64,000 nucleotides of DNA from Carettochelys insculpta (Eukaryota; Chordata; Testudines; Carettochelyidae): positions 156,761,001-156,825,000 of the forward strand of contig NC_134137.1 in assembly GCF_033958435.1 (NCBI RefSeq), given 5' to 3'. The position numbers and the translations under genes are program-made. The notes under the pieces are model-generated. The model did not search any database. It worked only from the letters and a program-made list of their open reading frames with translations, and had not been told where the DNA came from. Position 1 is the stretch's first letter. Each line of letters opens with the position of its first letter. This document shows positions 14,101-26,100 of this stretch, piece after piece.

Positions 14101-17100
14101 CTAGAATAGAATGTATTTTATTTAAATATAGTTGGATATCTACATTTTCAAATCTATGGATTACACTTATAATACAGAATACAAAGTGTAGAGAATTCAT
14201 TTTTTGTTACAAATACTTGCACTGTAAAAAAAATCAAAACAAAAATAGTATTTTTTAGTTGGCCAATAGAAGAATTGTAGTGCAGCCTCTTTATCTTGAA
14301 AGTGAATTTTCCAATCTAGTATACTACACAAAAATAATGCATTCAGATATTAATGAGCACAAAACAGACATCAAAACACTCCAGATCCACAAACCAGTTA
14401 GTCAACATTTTAATGGAATGGGGCATTCTGTCAATGACCTAAAGGTACGTGTGTTATTAAAGAACAATTATCGCACCATTCTGGAAAGGGAAACAGCCGA
14501 GCTGGCTTTTATATTCACATTTGACACATTAACACATGGTTTAAATCATGATGGGAACTTTCTGAGTCGCTATAGGGGCTTGTCTGCATACTTGGCTCAG
14601 TCTAATTCTTGACCTCCCCCCCAACCCCTGCACTCTCTGATTTGCTCACCTTGATTATCTTTTTCTGACTTGTCCTCCTTGCTTACTGTTTTTGGTTCTC
14701 TGTGCCTTAAATATTGAGTCTGTTCTGGTCTGGCTGTGGTCTGAAGAAGTGGGTCTGTCCCACGAAAGCTCACCTGATAAACCATTTTGCTAGTCTTTAA
14801 AGTGCTACTTGACTGCTTTTTGTTTAGATATTAAACGGTAAAACTTGAGCCGACAAATTCACCCAGGCCTACTACTTGTTCAGCTAACTGCTCAAACAAG
14901 TGTGTTTACATTTTGCAAAACATAATGCTTCCTCCTCCTCCTTTTACATTGCCACTTGAAAGTGAGAACAAGTGTTCACATTGCTCTGTTGTAGCCGGCA
15001 TTTGAAGGTGTTTACATGCCAGATATGCTAACCTTTTGTATGCCCCTGCATGCTTCAGCTACCATTCATGCATCTCAGAGCATATGCATTCATGTTGATG
15101 ACCGATTCTGCTTGATAACAGTCCAAAGCAGTGTGGACTGATGCATGTTATTTTCATCATTTGAGTCAAATGCCACCACCAGAAATTTGATTTTCCTTTT
15201 TGGTGTTCATTAGTTCCTGCAATGGTGATGCTTCACATCACATCACACTCAGATTTTGGAATGCACTTCGGATTCTTAAACCTTGGGTTCAGTGCTGTAG
15301 CTGTCTTAGAAATTTCATATTGGTATTTTCTTGTGTTTTGTGACGTCTGCTGTGAAACTGTTCTTAAAATGAACATGTGGTGGCTCATCGCTGAGATTGC
15401 TATTACATGAAATATATAGCAAAGTGTGTTATACAGAGCAGGAGATGTACAGTTCTCCCCCAAGGAGTAGGATAAAGTGGACTTGTAGACTCCAAATCTT
15501 ACTTTGTTTTGCTTTTTGATGCACTTATGTAACCAAAAAAAAATTGTAAATCATACTTTCATGAAAAGGGGATTGCACTACAATATTTGTATGAGGTGAA
15601 TTGAAATATACTACTCCCCATCAGGGCAGGAGCCTGGACTCAATGACCTCCTCAGGTCCCTTTCAGTTCTAGTGTTCCATGATTCTTTCATTTTTATAGT
15701 ACAAATGTTTGTAATAAAATAATATAAAGTGAGCATTGTATGCTTTGTGTTCTGTGTTGTAATTGCAATCCATATATTTGGAATACATGGTAAAACATCC
15801 AAAATATTTAATAAATTTCAGTTCCATCATTTAACATTGTGGCTATAACTGTGATTAATCACAATAAATTTTAATCACAATTTTTGGAGTTAATGGCATG
15901 AGATAATTATGATTAATGAACAGCTCTATTAACAAGCTAAATGAATTCTAAGCAAAGATCTCTCTCGCCACATGGTTCAGTCTTGTTGGCTGGATTTCTT
16001 TCAGCCATGACCCATCCCCCAATTCAGTGTGGTCCTCCTCCCCCTCCCCCCCCCCCCCCGTCCCGTTTTAATGTTGTTGGTGCTGTGGGCAAGGAGAAAA
16101 GAGAGAATTTTTGATGCCTTTGTTCTCCTCTTTAGTTTTCTTTTTCTTTGAAAATCACCTCCAACGAGACAAAAAGTCTGAGATGCATCTTTGCTAAGAT
16201 GTAAATTTCTTGCTAGTGAGCTCTTTTCCACCCAATAATGGTTACCAGATAATCAATTTGTTCTTGTTGACACCTGTTTGAGGCAATAGTTTGCTGTTTG
16301 TTTGAGGTACTGGTTTGTGCCTGTTTTTGCAGAGTTGGCATATGTTTAGTAGAATCATACAGTAGAATCTTATACATTTTACATAGTGTTGCTCACACAC
16401 ATCGTACTAGGACACTAATGAGTGGCAAGCTAGGGGTTTTCAAAGTTTTACCAGGTGCATCATAATCTTGTAAAAGGGGGGGGCATATGGATACAGGCTG
16501 TTACAGTACAGGTACTTCCCAGCAATGCAATAGACCAGAAGAACATAAGAAAATGGGAAATAAAGGTTCTAAGAAATGGATAAAATATTTTTTTTTCTTT
16601 TTTTAACTTTGAGGAATAGTATGAAATAAAATAAAAAGGGGCTGACTAGAGGTATCACTCTCCACCCCAATTGAGTAATTGGGATTATCACAGGAATATT
16701 TAAACTTCTGAATACCCCAGAAGGAATCCAGAGATGTGATTGCCATCCCTTTATTTTGCAAATAGTTAAAGCCCTCTTTGAGTCCTTGCAGTTTTAATCT
16801 GGGAGGTTATATAATGGCTTTTAGGTCTTGTCTACATTACAGAGTTTTGTCTCCAAAAGTGTTTGCCAACAAAACAGTGGAGGTGTTTATACACTACAAT
16901 ACTACCTCTGCCAACAAAACTTTCCTGCACCAATTGGCAATCAGTTGTTCAGGGCCCAAAGTGCCACATAAACAGCAGAAAAGCTTGGTCTTAAGCCCCA
17001 TGCATGAGATGCGTGCTTTCATCCATGCTTGTTCTTGGGAGTGAGATACTGGTTTCAGTGATCCCCCACCATACAAACACCTGTGGAAGATGATGGCAGA

Positions 17101-20100
17101 ATTTACTAATTTGTTTCTAGTCACCTACAGCAGTCCCTTTAAAAAAACACATAGACCCTTTGCCCTATCTTGAACATTCTGACCCCCAGCCGAACACACC
17201 ATTATATTGGCTGAGCTGTGTGCTTAGTAGGGGATGGTGAGAAACTGATTCATGTTAAAAAGAGGTGTGTTTTACGATACTTTTGTGCTGTGAGTACACT
17301 AAGAATCATGCTTTGGTTTATTGTTTCTTGTAGTTCTGCAGGTTTGACCTTTAGGGAAACGCCTAGATACACTTGCGGAGTGCCTCCACCAGCTAAGAAA
17401 GTGACTGATGAGGAACAGGGGGGACATGTTCTGAGAGGTGCTTTGTTCCTTAGAGGCGGAAAACAGGAATGCAGGATGTGAAGAAAGACTTCAAATAAAA
17501 ATGATAAAAAAAAGTCAGGGCAGAGAGGACAGGCAGGAGCAAATATCAATGGGGCAGGAATGGGATTATAAAAGTGATGGAGGCGCAGTTGGAGATATTG
17601 AAGTCCCTAAATATGTCTCTAAATATGCTACAGGCAGAATACGTGTGTACGCACTTCCCTGTAGCCAATACAGAACTGCCTGCCATGCCCTGCCCAAACA
17701 CCTCTCACATATTCTTGCAACCTCCTTGCCCACCTTGGTGCACCATTCACTCTTCCAATTCAGACAGCTTCCGAAATAATAGCTTGACTTACACAAAGCT
17801 ATGAGAGTTTATATTGCCCTTCACTGTTGTTTCCCTTCGACCAAGGGAAATATATTAGGTGCAACTGTGTGTAAACATTCAAAGCCTCATCGTAATGTGA
17901 GTTATGGCCCATAAAAATGTATTTAAAATTGCGTTTTCTCCACATCACTCTTCCCTATTAACCCAGAACAGATCTCACTTATTGTGCTTGGTTCAAAAAT
18001 TGTGCAGAAGTCAGTGGACCGATAGTGAGCATAAACAGAAGAGAACCACCAGATGGCAATCAGAATTACCAAAAAAAAAAAAAAGCACAGTTTGTTTTTA
18101 GAGAAGGTATCAGATAAAAGGAATTTGAGGATGATTATGCTTAAATAATAAGTATCAGCACACGTCCAGTTTCTGTTCCCTTTTCTGTCTCTAGAGCCAC
18201 CATGTCCAATACACTCGTTGTTCACCACGCGTGGCGAACGGGGAAGCATGTTATAGCGAATGTGAGTCAGAGGGCTGGTGCACTAGATCGGGCAGCAGTG
18301 TGATGGGTTGGGAGTTCAACTACCATGTGGCTGGCTCTGGGGGCTTGCATGGCAGCTCCTCAGGCACCGTGCACCAGAGCCTCACAGCACGGCACCCGAG
18401 GAGCTGCCCCACCATGTGGCCCGAGCCAGCCATGCAGTGCCCAACCTCCCAAGCTGTCGTTGCCGCATGGCACCCAAGGAACCACCCCACGAGCCTCCAG
18501 CGCCGCTGTGCCACTGTCCAAGGCATTGCACTGCACTGGCTCTTGGGGTTTCGCGGCTTGGGGCTGGGTGGCTCCGGTGTGTCAAAGTCAGACTCGGGAC
18601 TCGCAAATTTGTCAGACCAATCTGTTTATTAGCAAAGCTGCTCTGCTAATGCACCCAGAAAATGCGAGTGCCATTCAGGGCTCAAACCCCTTGATTTATA
18701 CAGACAAAAGAAAGCAAAATTAACAAGATTACAAAAGGTGCAAGACTCAGACATGATTCCCATGAGACTAGTCACGTATCTTCGTTTCAATATCAGGCCT
18801 CAGCAATCTCCTGTTCATATCTCCCTGCTTATCTCAATTACTTTGTCTAACACCTAATGTTCCTTATTCTGTTATCCCAGACACACCTTGCTTCACTCTG
18901 ATCCATCCTGCATACCTACAAACAACATTAACATAATCTTCTCTTTCCTGTTCAGGGACAAACAGCATTCCTTGAACTTATACTATTATTACAGTATAAT
19001 TCATCTTGCTCTTACAATGTAATTCTTTCCACTTTCACAGGTGGAAGCTCCAGTGAGTCACTGGGGGTAAGGGGTAGGGTGCCTGACTGCAGGGGGATGT
19101 GGTGGTCAGGTGTCTTCCTTTTGGACACCACTGCTTTAAATGCAAAAAAATACACAATAGCGCTTTCTCCTTTGTCCTTCAATATCTTCCCCTTTAGGCA
19201 CCAAAAAGTTTTAGAAGTCTACTTTTGGTTAGTCTTTTTAAGGGCATTGATGCAAGGTAACAGACATGTATTCTGAAAGATTAAAAAATGTTAATATCTT
19301 GTCAAAGCAGACCTGAAGACATGACATTTAAAGAATCACACTTTCCTTTTACATATGATTCTTTTAAAGTACAAAACATTGAAAAAGATTCACCTTTTTT
19401 AAAAGGGATGACTTGAATGTTTTTTTAAAAATCTCAAAACATAAAAAGTTAGCAATTTTTAGTGTTGCCACTTTTCTCATTGACATTAATGACCATCAGT
19501 ACTACACTGAAAGTAATTTTTCTTTCCTCCCTTGAGAATCAGACAGAAACAAATGCAACATACTTTTCAAAAGAAAGCAAAGATGGTGACACTATCAAGT
19601 TGTAGCTGTGTCTGCGAAACTAAGGATTCTTTTTAATGTGTTAATGTTGAACTAAATTCTTGGGGTTTATAATGAGCACAGAAGAACTCTATTTGACAAA
19701 TCAAGCGAATAACTGATTCAGTTAGCACCTAAGCACCACCTTCAGAAGGAAATTATAATACAGCAGACCCTATGAAGTTACAGAGAATGAAAGGCTCATT
19801 AGTCACTAACATTTACTACTTCTGTGACCTTGTTTACACTACCAAGTTTTGTCAGTGTAAACCATGCTGATGATCAAACACATCATCGGTGTATGCTTAC
19901 ACAACCCTCCTTCTGAACCCTTCTCCTTCAGCCATCATCTGCTGGTAGGAATTGTGGAAAGGAAGAATGGATCTTAGCACATCATCGGTGCAGGTTCACA
20001 ATTTTTTTTACATCCCATTTGTAGTGAGTCATTATGGCCTCCTGCTGACTCAGAGGCAGAGGAGACTGCGCAGAGACCCTGGTGGTCGGGCCCGGAGCCA

Positions 20101-23100
20101 GAACACCAGAGGGCGGGGCCCAGGGTTAGAAGGGCCAAGGGCAGGGCTCAGGACCCATTAAAGCCTGGGCCTCCGGGCAGGGAGGAGGCGCCTGCATGAG
20201 CTCCCCAGCGCCAAGGGCAGAGGGCCTGTCGCCGCCCGGCCGGGCCAGAGGAGCAAGCCTCCAGCGGCTCTGAACAACCATGGATCCAGATGCCCCAGGG
20301 GGACTACCTGGACTTCCCAGACCTGCCAGGACCCTCACGCCGGCGGAGACCCCCCGCCTTGGAAGAAGCCCCAGGAGCGGCCTGCCCCAGAGTCCCGGCG
20401 GACCCCTGCAGCCCTCAGGCCCAGGATCGCCTCGGGCCCACCGTGCTACCGCCGCCCGACTATCCCAATGATATTGACATGAGTGACTGGCCGGAGCCCC
20501 TGAAGGTGGACGATTTGGAGGAGACCGACCCCGCGGGACCCCCTGACCAGATGGACTGGGACCTTCTGCCGGTGGAGGTAGAGGTAGGAAGTGGCTCAGG
20601 GAACGACGCTCCCGAACCCATGGCAGTGTGTTGCGGCCTGGATCCCCACTGCCGTGGTCGTGTGTGAGCGACCCCCAGGTCCCCGGGCCAGGTCTCAGTG
20701 GAGTGGGAGGGACTGCGACCCCCTACCCCCTCCTTGACAGGGACAGCCTGCGCTGGGCCTGTGCTCAAACCCTTGTGCTGTTGCCCCGCCCCAAACTGAG
20801 GGCTGGGCCTGTATTGTGTTACAACTGTGAACTGCTGCCCGCCCTGAACTGAGGGCTGGGCCTGTACTGTGTGGCAGTTGTGAAGTGCTGCCCCGCCCTA
20901 GACTGAGGGCTGGGCCTGCATTGTATTACACTGGTGAACTGCTGCCCCGCCCTGAACTGAGGGCTGGGCCTGGATTGTATTGCAATGGTGTGTTAACCCT
21001 TTTTTTTGATTGCCGCCCCGCCCTAGGCCAGGGGCTGGGCGTCCCAGGGCTCTTACACCATCATGATAGTCCATTTCTCAATAGCCTGTTTACTGTGCAC
21101 CCGCCATCTGTGTCTGAAAGGATGGATCCTGTACTGCTCTGGTGACTTTTATGAACACATCATAGATGATCATGAAGTACGGGTTCCCAATCTGAATAGG
21201 AATTAAAGGTGCCTGACCCGCTGTGTGCTATGGAAAGATGTAACACCAGGTTACTTTTAGCATTCAAGGAGCAGCTGGACGTGGCGGATTGTTGCTTTTC
21301 TGCTTGGGAAACAAGCACTAAGTAGTGAAATTGCATGGTTATGCAAGTCTGGCATGACAAGCCTTGGCTGCAGAACTTTTGGATACAGAAAGCCACCTTC
21401 CTGGAACTGTGTGCAGAGCTTGCCTTTGCAGTGCAAGGACACTATAATAAGAGCTGTCCTCTCAGCAAAGAGGCTTGTGGCAATCGTTACGTGGAAGTTG
21501 GCAGTGCCAGACTGCTATCACTTGGTCAGAAATCAGTTGAGTCGAGAAATCAGCTGTTGTGGTGACATTAATGCAAGTGTACAAGGCTATTAATCATATT
21601 CTGCTACAAAATATCCTGACTCTTGGAAATGTGTAGAAAATATTGGAAGGCTACATGGAGATGGGATTTCTTAACTGGAAAGGGACAATAGAGATGGCAC
21701 TCATACCCCAGTTTTGGACCCAAACCATTTTGCAGTGGAGTACGTGAATAGAGAATGTACTTCCCTATGATATTGCAAGCACTTGTGGATCACCAAGGGC
21801 ATTTCACTTATCACCACTGGACACATGCATCTTCAAGAACACTAGCCGCTACAGAAAGCTGCAAGCAGGAGATTTCTTTCCAGATCAGAAGGTTCCAGTG
21901 GGGTGTGCTGAAATGCCTAGTGTCTGGGGAGATCCAGAGTGCCCATTACTTTCATCGGTCATGAAGCCTCACATGAGAAGCCCGGACAGCAGTAAGGAAA
22001 ACTTGAACAATAAGCTAAGCAGGTGTCGAATGACAGCAGAATACGTGGTTGGCAGATTAAAAGCACACTGTCTTTATGACAAGTTAGGTCTAAATAAGGA
22101 AAATATTCTCATAGTCATAGCAACCTAATGTCACGCTGTAATATCTGTGAGGTTAAGGTGAGAAGTTTCCACTGGGGTGGAGTGTGGATGCAGATCAACT
22201 GGTGGCTGCTTTTGAGCAACCACATACCAAGGCTATTATTGGGATGCAACGGGGACTGTTCAAATCAGGGAGGTACCATTTTGACTATGAGAACCAGTAA
22301 TGCCCCTTTCTATGAAGCACTGTGCCATGCATTGTCGTCACCTTATACGGAAATTTTGAGGATTCTAGACTGTGATTTGTAGTCTTCAAATGATCCACTT
22401 GCCAGTGTATTAATTGAAGCACTTGTATAGAAGACAAATGAAGATTCGATATCTTTCCAAGAGTATGTTTTTATTAAATGCCAATTAACAGCTCACAGTG
22501 GTTCTCAAACTTTTTGGCCCATGGCCTGCCCTTCTCAGTGCAAACCTTTCTACTGGCCACCAGCCAACCACCCATCATGACAAAATGCATTTGCTTATGT
22601 CTAAATACTAACTTATGCATACTAGGTTACCGAAGCATAAAAACGCAAATATACAGCTATAATGTTAGGGGTCATATATTTAGATATTAAGTATATTTAA
22701 AACAAAGATTGGTAAGCTAACATGATCAAGCTAAGTATTAATGTGTGTCCAAAACAAAAGGTTCCAACATTGTCTTTATTTATGGCAGGAGCAGGGAACC
22801 TTTTTGGATTGGGATCAAGTGACCCACAGAAAAATTAGTTGTGTGCCACACAAAAGTGAGAAGTAAAAAAACCCGCAAACCCTCCCTGATGTGGCACCCA
22901 ACTGAGACACCTCACTCCCTTGTGCTGCAGCCCCACAGTGCAGGGATGGGGAGAAGGACGACCAAGGTTAAGGGCTTCCCATAGGCCATTAACTCTTCTG
23001 GGGTCCCAGAGCTAGTAAGGTGGAGCCAAAAATGTGGGGTTCAGTGTGCAGGAGGGGGCTGCTGAGGAGTGAGATGGGATGGAGGTGAAGGATCTTGGAC

Positions 23101-26100
23101 AGGAAGTGGGGTATAGGACGGGGCTGAGGGTGCAGGGACTGGATGGGAGGGGATTGCAGGAGTAAGTTGGGAGTGAGGGGGCCTGGCTGAGAGGGAGGGT
23201 GCAGGATTGCACTGAGGGGTAAATGCTGGTCAGGAGATTAGGTACAGGAATGCGCTGGGGAGGGGAGATGGGCTGGGGAGAGAGATGGGGTTCTGAATGG
23301 GGGTAAGAACAAGGGGCATGCAGGGGTACTTGGCTTGCCCTGTGCTTCACGGCACTCCCACGTGCAATTCCCTGCTACTCCTCTTGGCTGTGATTTGGGC
23401 AAATCACTCTCACGAGCAGTTTCCTATGCGACCATTTCCCCAGCTGGAGGGCGGGGACAGCATCAACTTCTCTGTGTGAGCAGGATCTGGCCTATGAGGC
23501 TTTGGGCTCCTTTCCCCTTGCAGTGAGAAGCTGGTGCTGTTACTGTAACCTCACCAGGGACTTGGGGGTGGGGGGTTGCAGGACGCCATGGGACTGGAGT
23601 GCCAGCATGGGCTCCCTGCCGCGTGGGGGGAGGCTGAGACCACAGCCCTTCTTGCAAGGTGGTCTGTAGACCATGCTTGAAGAATTACTGCTTTAGCGTG
23701 ATGTGATAGGTAGTAAGGTAGTTGGACTTCTGTTTCTCTGATAAACGTTTAGAGACCATTGAGGATAAACAATAAGTGACTGTGTTACATGTGAATGAAC
23801 ATTTGAAAACAGTAGATTGTGATGCAGAGATTTGTTCTACTCTAACATTATGTTCCTAATTTTGGGGTTTTTTTTCAGTTTTTTAGATGTTTTAATTAAA
23901 GTAAGGAACAGACACAATGATGTGGTTCCTACCATGGCACAAGGAGTGATTGAGTACAAGGAGAAGTATGGCTTTGATCCCTTTGTTAGCAGTAACATCC
24001 AGTATTTTCTAGATAGATTCTACACCAACCGCATCTCTTTCCGCATGCTTATTAACCAGCACAGTAAGTAATTGCTTTGTTTTTCAGTAATTATTTGTTG
24101 CTTGTAAACCTAAAATGTCATCATTGATTTAGCCTTCCTCACGCCAATATTCTGAGGTGAAGATGGTAGATTTTCCCCTGTCCCTTGCAGAGTAGCAGCC
24201 CTGTATTTGAAAGCAAAGCTCTACTGTTCTATTTTGTCGGTGCAACTGTAAAATTTTTTTTCATCTTGTTAGCTGATTCATTGTGCTAGGTGACTTAAGA
24301 TATTTTTAGCTACTATTAAAATAGCTACATCTTCTCTGCCAAGTAGTCCATTTGATACATATTTCGCCATCAAACACAAAAGTCATCTTCTACCTTTTCA
24401 GTTTTGTGTTGTGTGTGAATAGTGTTTGTTCATTATGCATATTTTAACAGCCAAATAGTTTCTCCCAAATTATGTTGTCCACCTATTAATTCACCAACCT
24501 TTTTTCTTGCCTTCTAAAGAGACTATATTTCTAACTTGAGATATTAATTTTTATTGTTCCCTTTATTAATTAACATAGTAGTTCTGATTTTCAGGTTTTC
24601 CTTCACATTAGAGTCTTAGGTTTATACTGTTTAAGTATTCATTTTGTAGCATGAAAGAAATTACTCACATAACTGCCAGTAACCAGTATCTGTTACATTT
24701 AAAAGCCAAGATCAAGTCTGTGATCGCTTGAAATGTATCTACTCTATGGTTTCCTTCCCTGTCCAGTACTTTGCTGTTTGTGACATCATAGAAGCATCAG
24801 CCTGCTACGTATGATAGGGAAAAAGTTAAATTCAGCACATTTAGCTAAGAAATGTATATCCAGTAACTTTTATTTATAATACATCAAATGAAAGAGGAGA
24901 TAAATGCGCTAGTATGACAAAGCTAAATAGAACAGTGTAGTCATTTGGCAATAAATAATGCCAGACATAGAAGCAACAACAAGAAAGCAAGATACATGAA
25001 AAGACCCCTCTTAGAAAATAAATGATGATAATAAATAAAGGTTTTGTCCCATTAGAATTTGCAGGTCTTGTCTTTTCTAAACATACCAGTTGCACCCTTT
25101 TAACTGTAATGCTAAACTGGTTTCATTAGTCGGTTCAGCTTGAGTTCTACACACTTGTACATGTTGAACCTCTCTAGTCTGTCATCCTTGGGATCTGACT
25201 GGTGCTGAACCACTGGACATCAGTATTATCTAGTCTAGCAGCATTACCAACACTTACACTGCTTACTGGACTGTTTGATGACATTTAGGAGTACATTGGT
25301 GATAAATAACAGCACAGAACACTCAGAGCCAGGACTGGAGGCTGTAAAACTTTTATGAGATAGCAGGAATCTTAGCCACATCCATGTTAAGTGAACATCT
25401 GGCCTAACTGAAACCATGCCATACCACAAATTTCGCTGTACCAGAGTTTGCTGGACTAGAGAGGTTCAGCCTCTACCATTTTTAAACCTGGCTTGTTTTA
25501 GTTTGTGTAACATAGCAGCAGTTTAACTAAAGCAGATTAACATCACACCTTTAATTTAACTGGTAGAATTTCTATGTCTAGATCAGTGTTTCTTAAATTT
25601 TTGAGACCATGGCACACCAAACAAAGATTTTTTTAATGCAGAACATCAACATGTTCAGCAAAACCAAAACAACGTAATTATAATCAGGTATCATAGCAAC
25701 AAGGAAGTACAACTGTATCTGGTTTTAATAACAAGAAATATACACCATCAGTGTATTTTTTTCAAACACTTGCAGCGCACCCGCGGAACGTAGTTTAAGA
25801 AACACTCCTCTGGATAACCTCTAGTGACCCTCCCTTGATTTAAGGGCAAATGGCTCTTATCTCAAATTGAAAGAGATGGCTAAGACAAATTCATGTAATT
25901 TGCCCTTGACCCCTGTAGAGTTCTTTTTAATTTATTTTTGAAAACGGGTGCTAAGTATGAAAACCTTTTACATCTAATATAATTTACACTTCCCACCTGT
26001 TGGGACCTTCTTATTGTAAAATCCCCATTATTACAACAGCTGTGCTCTGAAATAATTATATGAATGGAGCTTTTCACAGTACATTTCTATCTGTATTGAC

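Larger units (their letters stand above)
14066..15928. mobile_element. hAT-like DNA transposon remnant, interrupted
   Basis: The left end AGGGCTGTCAAGCAATTAAA and the right end (complement of GATTAATGAACAGCTCTA) form a diverged inverted pair, both rich in ATTAATCACAATT motifs. This resembles old vertebrate hAT elements with 'GGGCTGTCAA' ends. The interior is AT-rich and non-coding as it stands. A Penelope-like piece (14250-14835) and a CR1 end (15620-15690) have inserted into it. Confidence 0.55.
20037..21060 (+). mobile_element. GC-rich LTR-like element with TG...CA ends, inserted in the Harbinger remnant
   Basis: Begins TGGCCTCC and ends TTACACCA. It is flanked by TCATTA (20031-20036) and TCATGA (21061-21066), a 6-bp duplication with one mismatch. 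An ATTAAAGCC box precedes an ATG in a strong Kozak context (20280). The 3' third has about five imperfect copies of a ~54-bp unit. No RT or integrase is present, so it could be a solo LTR of a Gypsy-like element or a small non-autonomous element. The strand is chosen from the putative ORF. Confidence 0.55.
19829..22395 (+). mobile_element. Degenerate PIF/Harbinger transposon with an insert
   Basis: The left end (about 19829) reads GACCTTGTTTACACTACC, close to the TGTCTACACT termini of this superfamily. The right part encodes a broken Harbinger nuclease (21130-22395). The two parts are separated by the GC-rich element at 20037-21060. The right terminus was not found; a hAT-like block begins soon after at 22496. 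Confidence 0.6.
11248..23878 (+). other. PDK3 intron 3
   Basis: The largest intron, about 12.6 kb. Bases 11250-14060 show nothing recognisable apart from AT-rich tracts. Then come a hAT-like element with an inner Penelope-like element (14066-15928), a poly-C run (16039-16059), a MITE-like left end near 16815, a GC-rich block with a solo LTR (18195-19131), Harbinger remnants with an LTR-like insert (19829-22395), and a hAT-like block (22496-23690). Confidence 0.7.
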
